The notes below the pieces were generated by a model. The model worked only from the letters and a program-made list of their open reading frames with translations. It did no database searches and was not told the DNA's origin. Below are positions 1 to 6,667 of a DNA stretch of 14,118 bases, piece by piece (position 1 is the first letter of the stretch; each line of letters begins with the position of its first letter). The stretch comes from Verrucomicrobiales bacterium (GTDB lineage: Bacteria > Verrucomicrobiota > Verrucomicrobiia > Verrucomicrobiales > Akkermansiaceae): positions 1 to 14,118 of the forward strand of contig PBTU01000150.1 of NCBI GenBank assembly GCA_002729295.1, written 5' to 3'. Position numbers and translations under genes: made by a program.

Positions 1-69
1 ATCGGGGCAGGGCACCTAAACTTGCCCTTGAAACCTTGGTCTAAGTGTTCCTTATTCCCCGCAGCTACT

Positions 70-1191
70 ATGAACCTGACAAGAACAGCCTACGGAACCT
101 GGAGCGGTGGACGCTATATGCACTTTGGTGAAATGCTGACGACAGATCGTTATCAAGAATGCATTCGGGTGGCATACGATTCCGGAATCCGGACCTTTGT
201 GACAGCTGATGTCTACGGAACTGGAAGGGCCGACAAGGCGCTGGGCGAGGTTCTCTCAGATTACCCGCGCGACAGCTACTGCCTCGTGGGGATGTTAGGG
301 CACGATTTTTATGAAGGAGAACGCCAGGGAAGTTCGGGATATCCGCGCTTTACTAGTCCGGCGCTCCGAACTGCGGCTGGCTATCATGATTTTCTTCGCA
401 AGGCTTGTGAGAATTCCCTCAAAGATTGCGGCACGGACCACTTCGATCTCCTCATGCTGCACAATCCCGACGAGACCGGATACACCAGCGACGTTGTTTG
501 GAAGGGTATGGATGGGCTGAGGCAAGAAGGGCTCGCCGAGCGACTCGGAATCGCCCCTGGACCGGCCAATGGCTTCACCCTCGATATGCTTCATGTCTTC
601 GAGAACTTTGGAGAGCTGATCGACTGGGCCATGGTAATTCTTAATCCGCTTGAGCCTTGGCCAGGGCAAAACGTCTTGGCATCGGCAAAGAAGAACAACA
701 TCGATATCCTGACGCGCGTAGTGGACTATGGTGGGATTTTCCACGACGACATGAAGCCTGGACACGAATTCCGTCCTGGTGATCATCGCAGCTATCGCCC
801 CAAGGGCTGGGTCGAACGTGGATGCGAGCGAATCGAAAAGATGCGTCCGATTGCCGAGAAGCACGGACTGACCATGATGCAGTTCGCTTCGGCTTGGAAC
901 CTCTCCCAGGAGCCGGTGAAATGTGTTGTTCCGACTGTGATTCAGGAAGCGGGGGACGACGCCGTCCTCATCGAAGATAAGATCCGTGATTACGCTTCTC
1001 TGCCAGAGGACGCCCGTCTCACTGCCGAGGAGGTAGAGGAGATTCGCGTAATTGGCGATAACACCGGATGCATGATGCTTAAAGGTGCCAGCAAGCGCCA
1101 TGACGGGCCATGCGAGCGTCCCGACGAATGGCCCATGCGTGAAGATCTTCTTCAACTGGCCAGCCAGTATGAGCTAACTCAGGAGTGGTAG
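70..1191 (+). CDS. Aldo/keto reductase family protein with non-canonical catalytic tetrad
   Basis: An AKR-fold (TIM-barrel) protein of 373 aa; family members are NADPH-dependent oxidoreductases of carbonyls or sugars. From the ATG at 70, beta-1 reads MNLTRTAYGTW, matching the usual AKR N-terminus, so I prefer it. The frame is open to position 1 and also has a TTG at 22, so an upstream start is possible. The segment TADVYGTGRADKALGE (about 45-60) matches the AKR 'DTAxxYG' region and DLLMLHNPD (about 126-134) the catalytic-His strand. By motif alignment Tyr49 and His131 are kept, but the catalytic Asp is Val44 and the Lys position is Met75. A late GDNTGCM motif is typical of this subgroup as I remember it. 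It may therefore use an altered mechanism or only bind nucleotide. The substrate is unknown. A weak hairpin at 9-28 precedes the gene. Confidence 0.9.
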   Translation: MNLTRTAYGTWSGGRYMHFGEMLTTDRYQECIRVAYDSGIRTFVTADVYGTGRADKALGEVLSDYPRDSYCLVGMLGHDFYEGERQGSSGYPRFTSPALRTAAGYHDFLRKACENSLKDCGTDHFDLLMLHNPDETGYTSDVVWKGMDGLRQEGLAERLGIAPGPANGFTLDMLHVFENFGELIDWAMVILNPLEPWPGQNVLASAKKNNIDILTRVVDYGGIFHDDMKPGHEFRPGDHRSYRPKGWVERGCERIEKMRPIAEKHGLTMMQFASAWNLSQEPVKCVVPTVIQEAGDDAVLIEDKIRDYASLPEDARLTAEEVEEIRVIGDNTGCMMLKGASKRHDGPCERPDEWPMREDLLQLASQYELTQEW

Positions 1192-1236
1192 CGTAGCCGA
1201 GATTTTCAATCTCGGTGTGGAGCCTGAGTTCTACGC
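1191..1236. repeat. Nested inverted repeat (REP-like hairpin)
   Basis: A perfect 8-bp stem (ccgagatt 1197-1204, aatctcgg 1208-1215) with a 3-nt loop lies directly after the reductase stop. It is enclosed by a 6-bp outer pair (gcgtag 1191-1196 with ctacgc 1231-1236). There is no T-tract, so a classical intrinsic terminator is unlikely. The two-level symmetry resembles a dispersed intergenic REP-type element, but only one copy is in this window. Calling it a repeat family is inference. Confidence 0.5.
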
Positions 1237-1322
1237 CGCTGGCCTAAAGGGACCAAAAATGCAATTTATGGCTTCATCAATTTTGAGCCGAAGAATCACA
1301 GGCTACCGACGTATAGTGCTTC

Positions 1323-2801
1323 ATGTCCCGAATTCTCGCCTCACTGTTTTGCGTCGGCATTGCTGCCGCCAAGCAGCCCAATGTCATCCTCATCGTCACC
1401 GATGACCAATCTCCGGTGGCCGGATGTTACGGGAATCCCGTCATCAAGACTCCGAATCTCGACACCTTGGCAAGGGAAGGCGTTCGATTCACCCAGGCCT
1501 TCGCCACAACGGCATCCTGTTCGGCTTCGCGCTCAGTGATTCTCACCGGCCTGCACAACCACTTCAACGGGCAATACGGACACACCCATAATTTCCACAA
1601 ATTCGAATCCTTCGCATCGATGCGCGCCTTCGCACTCCCACAGCTAATGTCCCAAGCGGGTTACCGCACCGCGCAGATTGCTAAACTACATGTGGCGCCG
1701 GAGTCGGTTTTTCACTTCGACGATTACCTTCCCGGAAGTTCTCGTAATCCAAGGCAAATGGCGAACAACTGCCGTAATCTTTTTGAAGCAGAAACAGACA
1801 AACCATTCTTCCTCTACTTCTGTCCTTCCGATCCACATCGGGGCGGTGGGCGGGACCAAAACTTCCCGGGAAAGCGTAAACCTGATCTCTTTGGAAATCT
1901 ACCCAACAAAAAATCCCACCAAGGAGTGGAGGAAATTTTTTATGATCCGGCCAAAGTGATCGTTCCTCCGTTTCTCCCCGACACTCCGGAATCCCGCGCC
2001 GAGCTCGCTCACTACTACCAATCCTGTTCCCGCATCGATGATGGTTTGGGGAGACTCGTCGAATTACTCAAGGAAACCGGCAAGTGGGATAACACTGTCC
2101 TAATCTACACCGCCGATCACGGGATGGCCTTCCCTGGGGCCAAAACCACTGTTTACGAAGCGGGCTTACGGGTTCCTTTTGTCGTTCGAGATCCTCGAGT
2201 CAAAGAGAAGGGGCTGGTGCACAAAGCTATGATTTCCCATTCCGACATAACACCCACTATCCTTGATATCGCCGGAGCCTACGATGCAAAGAAGAACGCC
2301 CCCAAGAAGCCCTTGAGTTTTGAAAAAGCTGGTAAAGGTGAGAATGCCGGGAAGGCTCCCAAGCAATACCACGGACGTTCCTGGCTTCCAATCCTAGTTC
2401 AAGCTCAAGCAGAAGGTTGGGATCATATCGTCGCGTCTCACACTTTCCACGAGATCCAAATGTACTACCCCATGCGTTGCTACCGTGATCGCAATTACAA
2501 ACTCATTTGGAACATCGCCTACCGACAGCCCTATCCCTTTGCTTCAGACCTCTGGGCCGCCGCAACCTGGCAAGCGCAATGGGGAAAAGGGCAGGACGCC
2601 ACCTATGGGGGCCGCAGCGTGAAGTCGTATATTCAACGGCCTCAATTCGAACTCTTCGATATCTCATCCGATCCCGATGAAACCCGCAATCTCGCCGAAT
2701 TGCCCCAGCACGCTGAATTGCTAAAGAAATATCAAGACAAACTCAAATTCGCGCAGAAGGAAACAGGCGACCCATGGATCATGAAGTGGAAGTATGAATA
2801 G
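1323..2801 (+). CDS. Secreted sulfatase, heparan N-sulfatase (SGSH)-like
   Basis: A type I (formylglycine-dependent) sulfatase of 492 aa. An N-terminal signal peptide is visible: a short MSR, then a hydrophobic stretch to about residue 16 ending AAA. Family landmarks are metal-binding D27-D28 (VTDDQ), the formylglycine motif C66-S-A-S-R70 (the CxAxR variant, needing an anaerobic-type or FGE maturase), K121 and H123 in KLHVAPE, and D265-H266 in TADHG. The stretches GLHNHFNGQYG, DPHRGG and TPESRAELAHYYQ match human N-sulfoglucosamine sulfohydrolase as I recall it, suggesting action on N-sulfated or otherwise sulfated polysaccharide outside the cytoplasm. Length is normal for the family. The ATG at 1323 gives a proper signal peptide but has no clear Shine-Dalgarno. 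The substrate is inferred, not shown, and no maturase gene is nearby. Confidence 0.95.
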   Translation: MSRILASLFCVGIAAAKQPNVILIVTDDQSPVAGCYGNPVIKTPNLDTLAREGVRFTQAFATTASCSASRSVILTGLHNHFNGQYGHTHNFHKFESFASMRAFALPQLMSQAGYRTAQIAKLHVAPESVFHFDDYLPGSSRNPRQMANNCRNLFEAETDKPFFLYFCPSDPHRGGGRDQNFPGKRKPDLFGNLPNKKSHQGVEEIFYDPAKVIVPPFLPDTPESRAELAHYYQSCSRIDDGLGRLVELLKETGKWDNTVLIYTADHGMAFPGAKTTVYEAGLRVPFVVRDPRVKEKGLVHKAMISHSDITPTILDIAGAYDAKKNAPKKPLSFEKAGKGENAGKAPKQYHGRSWLPILVQAQAEGWDHIVASHTFHEIQMYYPMRCYRDRNYKLIWNIAYRQPYPFASDLWAAATWQAQWGKGQDATYGGRSVKSYIQRPQFELFDISSDPDETRNLAELPQHAELLKKYQDKLKFAQKETGDPWIMKWKYE

Positions 2802-2882
2802 TCTCCGGTAATCCCGATCTCGCCGCTTTTCTGAAAAGACAAAGGTCAAGAGTAGGAGTTTTTACCCAGGATCCATGTTTCA

Positions 2883-2910
2883 CCTTCGGGATCTCAGGTC
2901 GCACCGAAGG
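2883..2910 (+). promoter_or_regulatory. Hairpin upstream of pyruvate kinase
   Basis: A perfect 7-bp inverted repeat (CCTTCGG 2883-2889, CCGAAGG 2904-2910) with a 14-nt loop lies 43 nt before the preferred pyk start. Its 3' arm contains the AGG of the only Shine-Dalgarno-like stretch here (AAGGAAG, 2907-2913), so folding could mask it. There is no T-run, so it is a poor terminator for the sulfatase gene. A second small hairpin (CTTTT/AAAAG) lies at 2826-2838. Function is inferred. Confidence 0.35.
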
Positions 2911-2953
2911 AAGATAGCTTGTCGTGGTGGGTGTGGCGTGCCAACTTGTTAAG

Positions 2954-4360
2954 GTGAGTAAAACAAGGAAGACCAGAATTATTTGCACCCTGGGACCAGC
3001 GACGGAATCTCCCGAGATGTTGCGGAAACTAGTCGAAGCTGGCGCAGATGTTTTCCGTCTTAATATGAGTCATGCCCAACATGATTGGTGTCGTGAAATT
3101 GTGCCGAGAATCCGAGCGGTCTCAGAAGAGGTGGGAAGAACAGTTGGGATACTTTTTGACCTACAAGGCCCATCGATTCGCACCGGAGACGTGGAGGATC
3201 AGATCGCTCTGGACAAAGGGGATTTGGTGGAGTTTCGGGTGGAGGGTTCGGCTTCGCAGATTGAGAAGTCGACGACAGTGAATTACTCCGGACTCATGGC
3301 CGATGTGTCCGAGGGAGACGAACTGACGGTGGATAATGGAGAGCTTTTGATGAAAATTGAGAAGACGTCCGAGGATCGCATTGTCTGCGAGGTCTTGACA
3401 TCTGGCGAGATGGGCTCGCGGCGACATATCAATCTCCCCGGAGTGCGCTTAAATCTCCCGGCACTCACCGAAAAGGATCATTCCGACATCAAAGTTTCGG
3501 CTGATTGTCAGGCGGACTATATTGCCGGATCATTCGTGAGAGATGGCAGCCACGTTCGTGAGTTGAGAGAAACGCAGAAAGCTGCAGGGGGTAACGCACA
3601 AATTGTTTCAAAACTCGAAGATCAGGAGGCGATGAAGCATCTCGACGACATCATCCGAGAGTCCGACGTCATCATGGTGGCTCGTGGTGATTTGGGGATT
3701 GAGGTTCATGTGGAAGAGCTTCCCATTATTCAGCGGAAGATCATTAAGCGCTGTCACCAAATCGGACGTAGGGTGATCGTGGCCACTCACATGTTGGAAT
3801 CGATGATTGAAAGCCCCACCCCAACTCGAGCTGAAGTGACCGATGTTTCGAATGCAGTCTATGAGGAGACCGACGCCATCATGCTTTCGGGGGAAACGAC
3901 GGTGGGGAAATATCCTGTGCGATGTGTCGAATTGATGGATCGGGTTGCTCGGCGGATTGAGCGTTCGAAGGGGCTTGGTTATGGCGGGGAGGCGGTCCTC
4001 AACACCGAAAAACAAAAAACAATTAAGGCCGCGGTTGGTTTGGCTGATTCTCTTTTTGGGGCTTTGCTTTTGGTCTTCACCAAATCAGGGAAAACCGCTC
4101 ACCGGGCAGCATTGCTTCGCCCTCGGTCTGAGATCTTTGCCTTCACCCCCGAAGCCGAAACCTGCCAAACCCTGACGCTTTCGAGAGGCGTGAAAAGCTT
4201 CCAAATCGCGTTCAGCAAGCTACCCCGAGAGACAATTTCAGCTGCGGTTGAACTACTACGAACGCACCATGGAGTTGAACAGGGGACACCCCTCGTCGTC
4301 GTGTCGGATATCCTCCACCAGGATCATGCGGTTGATTCAATCCTCTTGGTGCATGCGTGA
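2954..4360 (+). CDS. pyk: Pyruvate kinase
   Basis: Catalyses phosphoenolpyruvate + ADP to pyruvate + ATP, the last step of glycolysis, in the cytoplasm. From the GTG at 2954 the protein is 468 aa and begins MSKTRKTRIICTLGPAT, the standard family N-terminus. A GTG at 2924 adds ten non-homologous residues but sits behind the better Shine-Dalgarno (about 2907-2913), so the start is ambiguous. Seen motifs are RLNMSHA (35-41), catalytic K220 in VSKLED, ARGDLGIE (243-250) for Mg/substrate binding, THMLESM (278-284, usually TQMLESM), and the long PTRAEV...LSGET block (290-314), followed by a C-terminal domain to 468. The potassium-site region reads DLQGPSIRTG (69-78): Leu and Gln are typical of K-independent enzymes, but Ser replaces the usual Lys or Glu. 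It appears to be a single-gene unit after the sulfatase. Confidence 0.97.
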   Translation: MSKTRKTRIICTLGPATESPEMLRKLVEAGADVFRLNMSHAQHDWCREIVPRIRAVSEEVGRTVGILFDLQGPSIRTGDVEDQIALDKGDLVEFRVEGSASQIEKSTTVNYSGLMADVSEGDELTVDNGELLMKIEKTSEDRIVCEVLTSGEMGSRRHINLPGVRLNLPALTEKDHSDIKVSADCQADYIAGSFVRDGSHVRELRETQKAAGGNAQIVSKLEDQEAMKHLDDIIRESDVIMVARGDLGIEVHVEELPIIQRKIIKRCHQIGRRVIVATHMLESMIESPTPTRAEVTDVSNAVYEETDAIMLSGETTVGKYPVRCVELMDRVARRIERSKGLGYGGEAVLNTEKQKTIKAAVGLADSLFGALLLVFTKSGKTAHRAALLRPRSEIFAFTPEAETCQTLTLSRGVKSFQIAFSKLPRETISAAVELLRTHHGVEQGTPLVVVSDILHQDHAVDSILLVHA

Positions 4361-4361
4361 T

Positions 4362-4499
4362 TTAGCGGCGCTCGGCTATGACGTGTAGGGAACGGATGTC
4401 GCTTTGCTCAATATTGCCGGCTAGGTAGAGAGCAAATTCTTCGACATCTTCTTCGAGCATGCCGGCCCATGAATGCTCGAGACAGAATACGAAAAACAA
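4362..4499 (-). CDS. Possible small ORF, unknown function
   Basis: An open frame on the minus strand, convergent with and one base from the pyk stop. From a TTG at 4499 it encodes 45 aa; from an internal ATG at 4460 it encodes 32 aa. The ATG form begins MLEEDVEEFALYLAGNIEQS and ends SLHVIAERR, an amphipathic, acidic composition that looks more protein-like than random. There is no Shine-Dalgarno and an in-frame TGA lies shortly upstream of the TTG. It could be a genuine microprotein, the C-terminal remnant of a decayed gene, or chance. I do not recognise a family. Confidence 0.25.
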   Translation of the reverse strand: MFFVFCLEHSWAGMLEEDVEEFALYLAGNIEQSDIRSLHVIAERR

Positions 4500-4635
4500 A
4501 GGGGAGTCGAATTTTCAAAAACCTCTTTTCCAAGGAAAGTAGGGGAGATTAGAAGAGTTTTCAGTAGGAAAAAGGCTGTTTTCCAGCTGCCGTTAACGCG
4601 TAATTCAGAATTTTAAGCTCTTTGAAAGAAACACG

Positions 4636-4667
4636 TTGACACTTTTTTTATCGGTGGATTGTTAAAT
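4636..4667 (+). promoter_or_regulatory. Candidate sigma-70-type promoter for the CIA30-fasciclin gene
   Basis: A perfect TTGACA (-35, 4636-4641) is followed, after a T-rich spacer, by AT-rich TTGTTAAAT (4659-4667). Possible -10 hexamers are TGTTAA (18-nt spacer, 3 of 6 consensus matches) or TTAAAT (20-nt spacer, 4 of 6). Transcription would start at about 4670-4675, on or next to the ATG at 4671, implying a leaderless or near-leaderless mRNA. This agrees with the lack of a Shine-Dalgarno. The rest of 4361-4635 shows only the small minus-strand ORF and minor AT-rich symmetry. Confidence 0.4.
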
Positions 4668-4670
4668 TTC

Positions 4671-6377
4671 ATGAAGTGTAACCTATTCGCAGTTATCATT
4701 CTCGTCGCGGGGCTCCCAGTTTCGAGTCTTACTCTCGGCGCTGCCGTGACCTCAGTTGCCGAGTTCGACAAGTCAGAATCCGACTCTTTGTCCTGGCGGG
4801 TTGTGAACGACGGCGTGATGGGAGGGCTCTCCAAGGGTGATTTTGGAGTAAGTGGCGAGGGGATCCTGACTTTCAAAGGGATGCTTTCCCTTAAAAACAA
4901 TGGAGGATTTTCTTCGATCCGGACAGAAAAGGTGAAAATGGACCTCAGTAATGCTGATGGATTGCTTGTCCGAGTTAAGGGCGATGGAAGGACCTATCAA
5001 ATGAGATTCGGCACCGACGCTCGCTTCAGGGGAATGGAGGTATCATTCATGGCCGAGTTTAAAACAAGGAAGGGAGAGTGGGCGGAAGTGAAGATTCCTT
5101 TTAACAAATTCAAAGGAAGTTTTCGGGGAATGAAGCTGAAAGACGAAGTTTTTGATCCATCAAAGATCAGCCGGGTTGGCTTATTGCTTGCTGATAAACA
5201 GCCCGGAGAATTCGAGCTCAACGTCGATTGGATTCGTACTTACGGTGGTACAAAACCAGACGACGTGGTTTCTGCAGCCCTCTCTGACGGTCGATTCAAA
5301 ACGCTCGCGAAGGCTTTAACCAGCGCCGGACTCGTTGAAACTTTGCAGGGTGAGGGACCGTTCACGGTTTTCGCTCCCACCGACGAAGCGTTCGACAAGC
5401 TCCCTGCGGAAGTTGTCTCCAACCTATTGAAGCCCGAGAACGCCGTGGAGTTAACAAATATTCTTAAAAATCATGTTCTTTCCGGTTCTGTAAAACTGGC
5501 TGGTGCACTAGAGGCTGAAAGCGCCAACACACTTGCGGAAGAAACCATTTCGATTACGTTTTCTGACGGACGGGTCAGGGTTAATGAATCAAACCTAGTC
5601 AACTCAGACATTCAGTGTTCGAACGGAGTAATACACGTCATTGACTCGGTATTACTCCCATTAAAACCTGCGACTGACCTGGTGGCAATTGCCAAAAAAT
5701 CCGGGGAATTTAGCACCCTGCTGGCTGCTGTCGAGGCCGCCGGACTCTCAGACACGCTATCTGGCGCAGCGGATATCACCATTTTCGCTCCGACCGACGA
5801 GGCTTTCAACAAGCTTCCTGAGGGAACGCTTGCATCGCTCCTGAAACCGGAAAACCGTGAAACTTTACAAATGATTCTCGTGATGCATGTCCTCAATGGA
5901 AGGGTCTCAGCTGGAGATGCGTTGAACGCAGAGCAAGCCAAGTCATTCTCTGGTGAGTCTCTCAAGTTCGGAATCAAAGATGGGTTGCTGAAGGTGAATT
6001 CTTCGACGATCGTTTCCGCAGATATCGTTGCGGAAAACGGTGTGATCCATGTGGTTGACTCGGTCCTTCTTCCTGCGGAAATAAGCGTATCGAGTGGATC
6101 AGCGAAAATTTCCTCTTCGAAATCTCCCGCAGAATTGATCGAATCCGCGATTGATCGTGGCGTCCCTATTTTCAACCAAGGTGACCATCAGGGCTGTGCT
6201 GATATTTATCGCGATTGCCTGCAGGAGTTAATCTCGACCAATAAGGTCAGCGGTGAGTTTCTTGGCGCAATGCAGACTTTGGTGACCGCTTCCCGCATGG
6301 TGAAAGATAACACCAAGCGTGCGTGGATGTTGCGCAATGGTTTAGATCATCTATACCAAGCTTTGGGCAGAGGTTAG
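4671..6377 (+). CDS. Secreted CIA30 + tandem fasciclin (FAS1) domain protein
   Basis: A 568-aa exported protein. The ATG at 4671 opens a signal peptide (MKCNLFAVIILVAGLP..., cleavage about residue 25); an in-frame TTG at 4659 overlaps the likely promoter and is less plausible. Domains in order are: CIA30/NDUFAF1-like beta-sandwich (about 32-192), with the WRVVNDGVMGG motif and closing VDWIRTYG; FAS1 repeat 1 (about 197-330); FAS1 repeat 2 (about 336-468); a Ser-rich linker; and a helical tail (about 485-568) with AIDRGVPIFNQGDHQGC. Both FAS1 units have FTVFAPTDEAF / ITIFAPTDEAF and the closing NGVIHVxDSVLLP. FAS1 domains are generally adhesion or ligand-binding modules, and CIA30 in bacteria probably binds carbohydrate or protein. 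It is likely periplasmic or cell-surface. The function of the whole is unknown. Confidence 0.92.
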   Translation: MKCNLFAVIILVAGLPVSSLTLGAAVTSVAEFDKSESDSLSWRVVNDGVMGGLSKGDFGVSGEGILTFKGMLSLKNNGGFSSIRTEKVKMDLSNADGLLVRVKGDGRTYQMRFGTDARFRGMEVSFMAEFKTRKGEWAEVKIPFNKFKGSFRGMKLKDEVFDPSKISRVGLLLADKQPGEFELNVDWIRTYGGTKPDDVVSAALSDGRFKTLAKALTSAGLVETLQGEGPFTVFAPTDEAFDKLPAEVVSNLLKPENAVELTNILKNHVLSGSVKLAGALEAESANTLAEETISITFSDGRVRVNESNLVNSDIQCSNGVIHVIDSVLLPLKPATDLVAIAKKSGEFSTLLAAVEAAGLSDTLSGAADITIFAPTDEAFNKLPEGTLASLLKPENRETLQMILVMHVLNGRVSAGDALNAEQAKSFSGESLKFGIKDGLLKVNSSTIVSADIVAENGVIHVVDSVLLPAEISVSSGSAKISSSKSPAELIESAIDRGVPIFNQGDHQGCADIYRDCLQELISTNKVSGEFLGAMQTLVTASRMVKDNTKRAWMLRNGLDHLYQALGRG

Positions 6378-6393
6378 TAGCAACGACTCATGG

Positions 6394-6413
6394 ATTTTCA
6401 GGCAAATGAAAAT
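6394..6413 (+). terminator. AT-rich hairpin after the fasciclin gene
   Basis: A 7-bp stem (ATTTTCA 6394-6400, TGAAAAT 6407-6413) with a 6-nt loop lies 16 nt after the stop codon. It is AT-rich and not followed by a proper T-tract, so it is a weak terminator candidate or 3' stability hairpin. Confidence 0.3.
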
Positions 6414-6522
6414 TTAGTGCGAAGAATAACGATTGGGGCTTTTGGGAGATTTTCGTTGGCTGCCTGTGAGAGGGCGGCGTCGCTTCCAGGTTTGTGAATC
6501 ATCCCACGATAGCGGCATTGCC

Positions 6523-6574
6523 AGAGGGAGAGTGGTCGGTGAGCTGAAACGGGCATGCCGTGCCACGGGGCTCT
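6523..6574 (+). promoter_or_regulatory. Imperfect extended hairpin in the DUF1080 leader
   Basis: The 290-bp gap 6378-6667 has no credible gene. Within it, AGAG (6523-6526) can pair with CTCT (6571-6574), GTGG (6532-6535) with CCAC (6563-6566) and CGG (6537-6539) with CCG (6558-6560), leaving asymmetric internal loops. This could be a structured 5' leader, but no known riboswitch motif is recognisable and the pairing may be chance. Confidence 0.25.
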
Positions 6575-6667
6575 AAGAGTCCTTCAAGGGAAGAAAGCCG
6601 TAAAATCAGCTCGAGTGAGAGATCGAAACCAGAAATTCCGTATTCTTTCTCGCAAACACAAATTATT

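Noticed and set aside
295..1155. A 286-residue minus-strand open frame across the reductase gene
   Set aside because: It lies fully antisense to a gene with strong AKR motifs and shows no recognisable domain.
6523..6590. Superficial resemblance to a T-box leader (GAGAGTGG...GGTGAGCTGAAA)
   Set aside because: There is no T-box antiterminator sequence, no terminator, and the downstream gene is not an aminoacyl-tRNA synthetase or amino-acid gene.
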